Below, piece after piece: positions 61,863 through 64,000 of a stretch of 64,000 nucleotides of DNA; the stretch's first letter is position 1, and every line of letters starts with the position of its first letter. The stretch spans positions 86,434 to 150,433 of the forward strand of contig CALBDO010000008.1 in assembly GCA_937927515.1 (NCBI GenBank). Reading direction: 5' to 3'. The stretch comes from Candidatus Kapaibacterium sp. (lineage in GTDB: Bacteria > Bacteroidota > Ignavibacteria > Kapaibacteriales > UBA2268). The notes under the pieces are model-generated. The model searched no databases. It saw nothing but the letters and a program-made list of their open reading frames with translations, and was not told where the DNA came from. The position numbers and the translations under genes are program-made.

Positions 61863-63965
61863 TTATTGGCAAACACCTATTTCGAGAATGCTCTTGTTCA
61901 TAATTGAACCATTGTTGGTGAGGCTCAAAGTACCAAGCACTGGTATAAATTGGCTTTGTGGTCGTATCCAAATACCGTTCAAACCAGTGGCACTACTACC
62001 ATCACCATCTCCAGTATTAGCATTTGTGTTGAGGTTGAATATTCCGGGTTGTGGGAAACCAGTAACTTGAACTAAACGAGTACGGAAGATTCTTTCTGAA
62101 GTCCCCATTGTTGCGTCTTGATTACCAATAACCAACGCAGCACCAGAAACATTTGCAATGGTAATACTATTTGCAGCTGCACCGGCATCACCATTATTGC
62201 TGCCATCAATCTCATCATCAGCCCAAGCAGAGCCACCGAAAACTGCTTGATCGATACCAGTCCAAACTACTGTACGTATTTCGACATCGTCGTTTGCGGT
62301 TGGTACATAACCGACATCCCAGGTACCAGGATTAGTCCATCGTCCATTGGTTACAGACACAATCAGCATTGGGGTTGCAGTAAGAATGATATTAGAGCCG
62401 TCAGACAATTCTTGGGTTGTACCACCACCTGGTGCTGATATTAAGTTAATTCCAGGACCAGACCCACCAGCATACAAAATATTCTTTGGAGCTGTAAGGT
62501 TCCTAGTGTAGATATTACCAACTCGAATTAACTTTTGATGATTTGCGGTGTTGCTGTAGCCTTCGGCAAATCGCATCAAGCTTTCATCCGCATTGAAGGA
62601 GGCATCTTTATCGCTATCTTCATAATAAATTCTCAGAGAGCTAATCGTCCCAGTTCCATTAAAGTTTGCAGTGATAGAACGACGGATATCGGTAGCGTTG
62701 TTAAAGTTGTTTAAATTGCTCGGAACCGTCTGCTGGCGAACATCGAGCTGGAACCAAGTTGGTACGGTAGAAAATGCAACTTGAGTATTAGCATTATTGA
62801 ATGTATAAGTATTGCCCGCCGTCATATTTTGCCATCGGAACTTACCACGAACCTCGACATTCCCAGTATAGCTAGCAGATGCAGTTCCATTTGAATTCAA
62901 CATAGTAAGAATATAGTCGTTTGCACCGGGTGCCATATCAACTTCTTGTGAAACACTTAAATTGTTACATACATTAACATTGCCACCAGCGGTTTTGTCT
63001 CCAGTTCCAATAAGGTACAAATTACCATAGGAAGCAAAATATGTAACATCATTGCCTAATATGGTCTGTGGGCCACCAGAATAGTAGAAGTTTGAAGCGC
63101 AATCAAAGGTGATATTTCCACCAGATTGTGTGAAATTGCCATTCAAATAAACATTGGTATTTGCTGCAAGATTGAATGCTCCATTTTGGTTTGCAAAATT
63201 ATTGAACGTGACGTTGCCAGCACCATTATTAACATAAACACCTCCACCAGCACCACTGGCATTATTTGTAAAGTCCACACTGCTCGTAAATGTACCAGAA
63301 CCGCTGAAGTTCCAAGTTCCATTATTAGTAATGTTAGCATCGGCAGTACTTGGTTGAGTATTGTTTAGATTAAAGGTACCGTTGTTTGTCAAAGCGCCAC
63401 TAGTGTTGCTAAGAGTAAATGTGTTCGCGACACTGGCTGTTGTACCAGAAGCAATTTCTTTCGTAGAGCCACCCGTTAAGACCAAGGAGTAGTAACCAGT
63501 ACCGTTACTTGTATTTTCCCCAGCAACAACTTGATTGCCGCTTGTACCGTTATAAGTAACTGTAACTGCATTAGTTGTGTAATCTCGGTTACCACCTTGT
63601 GGATTGTATGTACCAGAAATGAACACGTCTTCGAGGAAAGTCTTTACACCTGCATCGGCAGTTCCTAAATTAGTGTAGTAAGTCGGCTGATAATTACCAC
63701 TTTGGTAAAGACCTCCAACGTTCATATTACTAGAGCAATACCAAATTACTGTACCTGGGACGGGATTCGAAGCTGTTCCATAAGGAGCTGTACCATCAAA
63801 TTTTCCACCGCTCGAGCGCATACGGATAGTTCCACCACCAGTACCAACCTGGTAAGTACCGCCCGTATTATTTGTAAAGTCTTGAGCAAAGACTTCGGAA
63901 AATGCAAACGCAAGAAGAAGAAAAAAGACAAGTAAAACGATGAATTTGTGGTTTTTTCGAGACAT
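61863..63965 (-). CDS. Large repetitive Asn/Gly/Thr-rich secreted surface protein
   Basis: Signal peptide KFIVLLVFFLLLAFAFSEVFA; repeats of NNGT-type beta-rich segments. Confidence 0.75.
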   Translation of the reverse strand: MSRKNHKFIVLLVFFLLLAFAFSEVFAQDFTNNTGGTYQVGTGGGTIRMRSSGGKFDGTAPYGTASNPVPGTVIWYCSSNMNVGGLYQSGNYQPTYYTNLGTADAGVKTFLEDVFISGTYNPQGGNRDYTTNAVTVTYNGTSGNQVVAGENTSNGTGYYSLVLTGGSTKEIASGTTASVANTFTLSNTSGALTNNGTFNLNNTQPSTADANITNNGTWNFSGSGTFTSSVDFTNNASGAGGGVYVNNGAGNVTFNNFANQNGAFNLAANTNVYLNGNFTQSGGNITFDCASNFYYSGGPQTILGNDVTYFASYGNLYLIGTGDKTAGGNVNVCNNLSVSQEVDMAPGANDYILTMLNSNGTASASYTGNVEVRGKFRWQNMTAGNTYTFNNANTQVAFSTVPTWFQLDVRQQTVPSNLNNFNNATDIRRSITANFNGTGTISSLRIYYEDSDKDASFNADESLMRFAEGYSNTANHQKLIRVGNIYTRNLTAPKNILYAGGSGPGINLISAPGGGTTQELSDGSNIILTATPMLIVSVTNGRWTNPGTWDVGYVPTANDDVEIRTVVWTGIDQAVFGGSAWADDEIDGSNNGDAGAAANSITIANVSGAALVIGNQDATMGTSERIFRTRLVQVTGFPQPGIFNLNTNANTGDGDGSSATGLNGIWIRPQSQFIPVLGTLSLTNNGSIMNKSILEIGVCQ

Positions 63966-64000
63966 CTCTATCTCCTGATTTGTTGAACAAAAACAATTAA

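Noticed and set aside
61863-63965. Short repeated NNGT-type segments as a possible CRISPR or tandem DNA repeat array
   Set aside because: Repeats are degenerate at DNA level and in frame; they reflect protein beta-repeat structure.

Overview
The window is a compact, AT-rich bacterial chromosome segment of about 55 protein genes. I found no convincing tRNA, rRNA, CRISPR array, transposase or prophage. Most genes are housekeeping: gltX, cysS, asnS, eno, trxA, purC, mfd, hflX, tsaB, rodA and gcvPA. A fliL-fliM-fliN-fliO flagellar block is present. Secreted proteins carry T9SS-like C-terminal domains and several genes have TAnnTTTG promoter-like boxes, which suggests the Bacteroidota/Chlorobiota/Kapabacteria neighbourhood (inference). 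The most unusual observations are: (i) near-complete absence of the tetranucleotide GATC over 64 kb, with only one copy found by eye; (ii) a tightly packed surface-protein cluster (52.5-64 kb) with paralogous repetitive exoproteins, a dockerin-like C-terminus, a secreted WD40 protein, an OmpA protein, a lone receiver, and a CHASE/PAS sensor whose histidine-kinase ATPase motifs appear lost; (iii) a GH2-like protein that lacks both expected catalytic glutamates and is fused to a C-terminal multi-TM domain; (iv) FliM and FliN both starting with a CheY-binding-like EIDxL motif; (v) a lipoprotein serpin, a patatin-Omp85 fusion and an archaeal-type Ogg2 glycosylase. All family calls come from reading the translations; no search or computation was run.
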